From NCBI GenBank assembly GCA_013365325.1, contig JABVXV010000266.1, forward strand, positions 24,200 through 88,199: a DNA stretch of 64,000 nucleotides, given 5' to 3'. Positions within the stretch are counted from its first letter, which is position 1. Every line of letters starts with the position of its first letter. The position numbers were made by a program, and so were the translations under genes. Positions 62,019-64,000 of this stretch are shown here, piece by piece. This DNA comes from Dipetalonema caudispina (lineage: Eukaryota > Nematoda > Chromadorea > Rhabditida > Onchocercidae). A model generated the notes under the pieces. The model was not told where the DNA came from, made no database searches, and saw only the letters and a program-made list of their open reading frames with translations.

Positions 62019-63844
62019 CGGGAAAAAAAATTAATTACATAAATACGAAAAGATATTTATTGGCCTTCTTTTTTTTTCTTTTTTTTTTTTTTGTTTTGCA
62101 CCAACTCATAGTTTAACTAATTTGCTAACATTAATTTAAAACAATAAAAAGATTAAAAGTGCGTTCGTTTCATTTTTATCATATGGTAGCATATGTTTTT
62201 CAATTGTTCATAACAATTTTTCAATTGATTAACCAAAATTAATCATTCTTTATACTTCCTTGTATTTTTATTATATAGTTTGATTTTAAATGTAGAAAAT
62301 GTGATTTCATTTTCTATTTCTTTCGAGAATTAAATTTTTTCCTTCTTTTTAAAAAATTTTTTAAAAAACTTTGTATAATTTATGTTAAATTTGGCATAGA
62401 ATATGTTGATTATTTAGTTTAAAATTGAAAAGTTATATGATGCAAGATATTATAATCGAATTTCACAATATGGTAAATTTAAAGATCATGTAAGATTCGG
62501 ATTTATTTGACGATAATTACGGTTATGTTAACCGTTTTAACTCTTTATCAGACCTAAATGCCAACATATCATTTTTTATTTCACAAAAAAAAAAAAAAGA
62601 AAAAAACAAAATAAACAAAAATCATTTTATGTATTGAAGAAGTAATCTTAGTAATTCAAACAAAATTTGATTAGAATAATTTAATTGTTTCAAATATTAT
62701 TAATGTTTTAAATTAAAAGCGCTTCAAAAATTTCACACATTATTTGGTTAATAAATAATAATAATATCAATGATGCCATTAAACAAATTTTTTAAAAATA
62801 ATTAAATTTGTCATCTTGTTTTTTCTTTTTTTTTTTTTTTTTAATTATTTGTGCTAATTTAAATTTTGAAATTTAAACAAATAAAACGAAAATAATAATA
62901 GTGATAATATTTATTGATATCGATTTAATAACAGTAAAGAAAAGGTTCGAAATGATGCATTCAAGGAATGTTAAATAAAAAATTTAAATAGAATTGAAAA
63001 TGGAGAAAACAAAAGAAGTATCCATGGCACATATAAAATATTAATGATATGAGAGGTAATTTATGGATGAATGAAAAGATTAATGAGAGAAAGGGAGAGA
63101 GAAAGGTATATGAGAAAAGGAAAAGGAGGTGGAAAGATTACGTTTAAAATGCTTGTCGGAATTGTTTATTTTAAGTGAAATTAAAAAGAGAAGGAAGTAG
63201 GATAGGAAAATAAGAGGGAAAAAAAAGAAAAAAGGACAGAGGTAATGGGAAACAGAGGGAGTGATTGAAAAGAGAAAGAAGGGAAAAAGAAAAAAGAAAA
63301 CAGGGTTAAATGGAGGGAGAATTTTCCGTTTTTTTTTTTTTTTTAAATAACAATTTTCCATAGTACTTATGAAATAAATTTATCAAAATTCATTGCATTG
63401 TTTTTACATTACTCAAAAAAATCTCAAATTATATTTGTTTTTTTTTTTCATTTTGCAATGAAATTTTTTAAGGGAAAAAAAAAAAACTTAACTAAAATTT
63501 GTGAATAAACAATTTATTACATATATAAGTCAAGCAAATTATCCTATTATTGATAATTGTTCTTTAAATCTATTGAGAAAAATAAAAAAAATAAAAAGTA
63601 ATACTTTTGCAACAATTACCAATCAAATAAAATGGATAACAAATAACTACTGCTACAATTATCGTTAGTAGTTTTTTTTTTTTTTTTTTTTAAGAAAAAA
63701 GAAAAAAGAAAGAAAAAAAAATGATTTTTATGAGATATTCTTTGACGGAATGTTTTTCTTTTTTTCTCTTTTTTTTTTTAATTTTTCATTGCTCAAAATG
63801 AAATTTTAAACTACGATTTATTGACTAATCAATTTTTTCCTAAT
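59093..63844. other. Non-coding stretch, probably 5' intron or upstream region of the channel gene
   Basis: The exon at 59092-58787 begins behind an acceptor in phase 0, so the transcript must start further up. No exon with motif support or good borders is seen in this 4.7 kb of AT-rich sequence with many homopolymer runs. A purine-rich patch (GAGAAAGGGAGAG type) lies at about 63084-63320. Confidence 0.45.
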
Positions 63845-63876
63845 CATTATCAATATTATTATTGTTATTATTATAA

Positions 63877-63932
<56 letters not shown>

Positions 63933-63933
63933 G

Positions 63934-64000
<67 letters not shown>
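63845..64000. repeat. ATT trinucleotide microsatellite at the window edge
   Basis: ATT units with a few GTT variants run to the last base of the window, so the array is cut by the window end. Confidence 0.95.

Overview
The window looks like nuclear DNA of a nematode, most likely a filarial-type parasite. It is strongly A+T-rich, with homopolymer A and T runs throughout and many microsatellites. Its genes have several short coding exons separated by AT-rich introns, with TTTCAG-type acceptors, and some start codons lie directly behind an acceptor, as expected for spliced-leader trans-splicing. The proteins belong to animal families. All gene models below were built by eye from splice signals, reading-frame continuity and family motifs; every multi-exon model closes in frame.

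Layout. Minus strand 928-5269: mitochondrial ATP-specific succinyl-CoA ligase beta subunit (10 exons, 432 aa). 5.3-8.5 kb: intergenic, with a 0.5 kb compound AAC/AAT microsatellite. Minus strand 8476-9601: 3' part of an unrecognised single-pass membrane protein with an Asp-rich tail, head-to-head with the next gene. Plus strand 10307-16340: a protein tyrosine phosphatase (11 exons, 781 aa) with a Lys/Arg-rich N-terminus and about 15 copies of a Pro/Gln-rich repeat at the C-terminus. 16.3-21.2 kb: non-coding as far as I can see. Plus strand 21224-22679: a small four-helix membrane protein (4 exons, 184 aa). Minus strand 23261-27489: a nuclear hormone receptor with a DNA-binding domain, which stops shortly after it with no ligand-binding domain (6 exons, 275 aa). 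27.5-33 kb: intergenic, with an ATCC/ATCT repeat. Plus strand 32968-34984 and 36184-38357: two tandem secreted serpins with identical intron positions but very different reactive loops. A nearly identical 0.5 kb sequence lies on each side of the pair (30967-31483 and 39680-40198). Minus strand 43023-59092: a KCNQ/KQT-type voltage-gated potassium channel (17 exons, 925 codons in the window, 5' end not found). 59-64 kb: no coding exon found; the window ends in an ATT microsatellite.

The genes do not form a pathway; this is an ordinary mixed eukaryotic neighbourhood. The points most worth a second look are the serpin pair with its flanking direct repeats, the DNA-binding-domain-only receptor, the repeat-tailed phosphatase, and an open, phase-compatible exon-like block inside a channel intron (48245-48600). 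I saw no prokaryotic or viral system, CRISPR array, rRNA gene or transposase.
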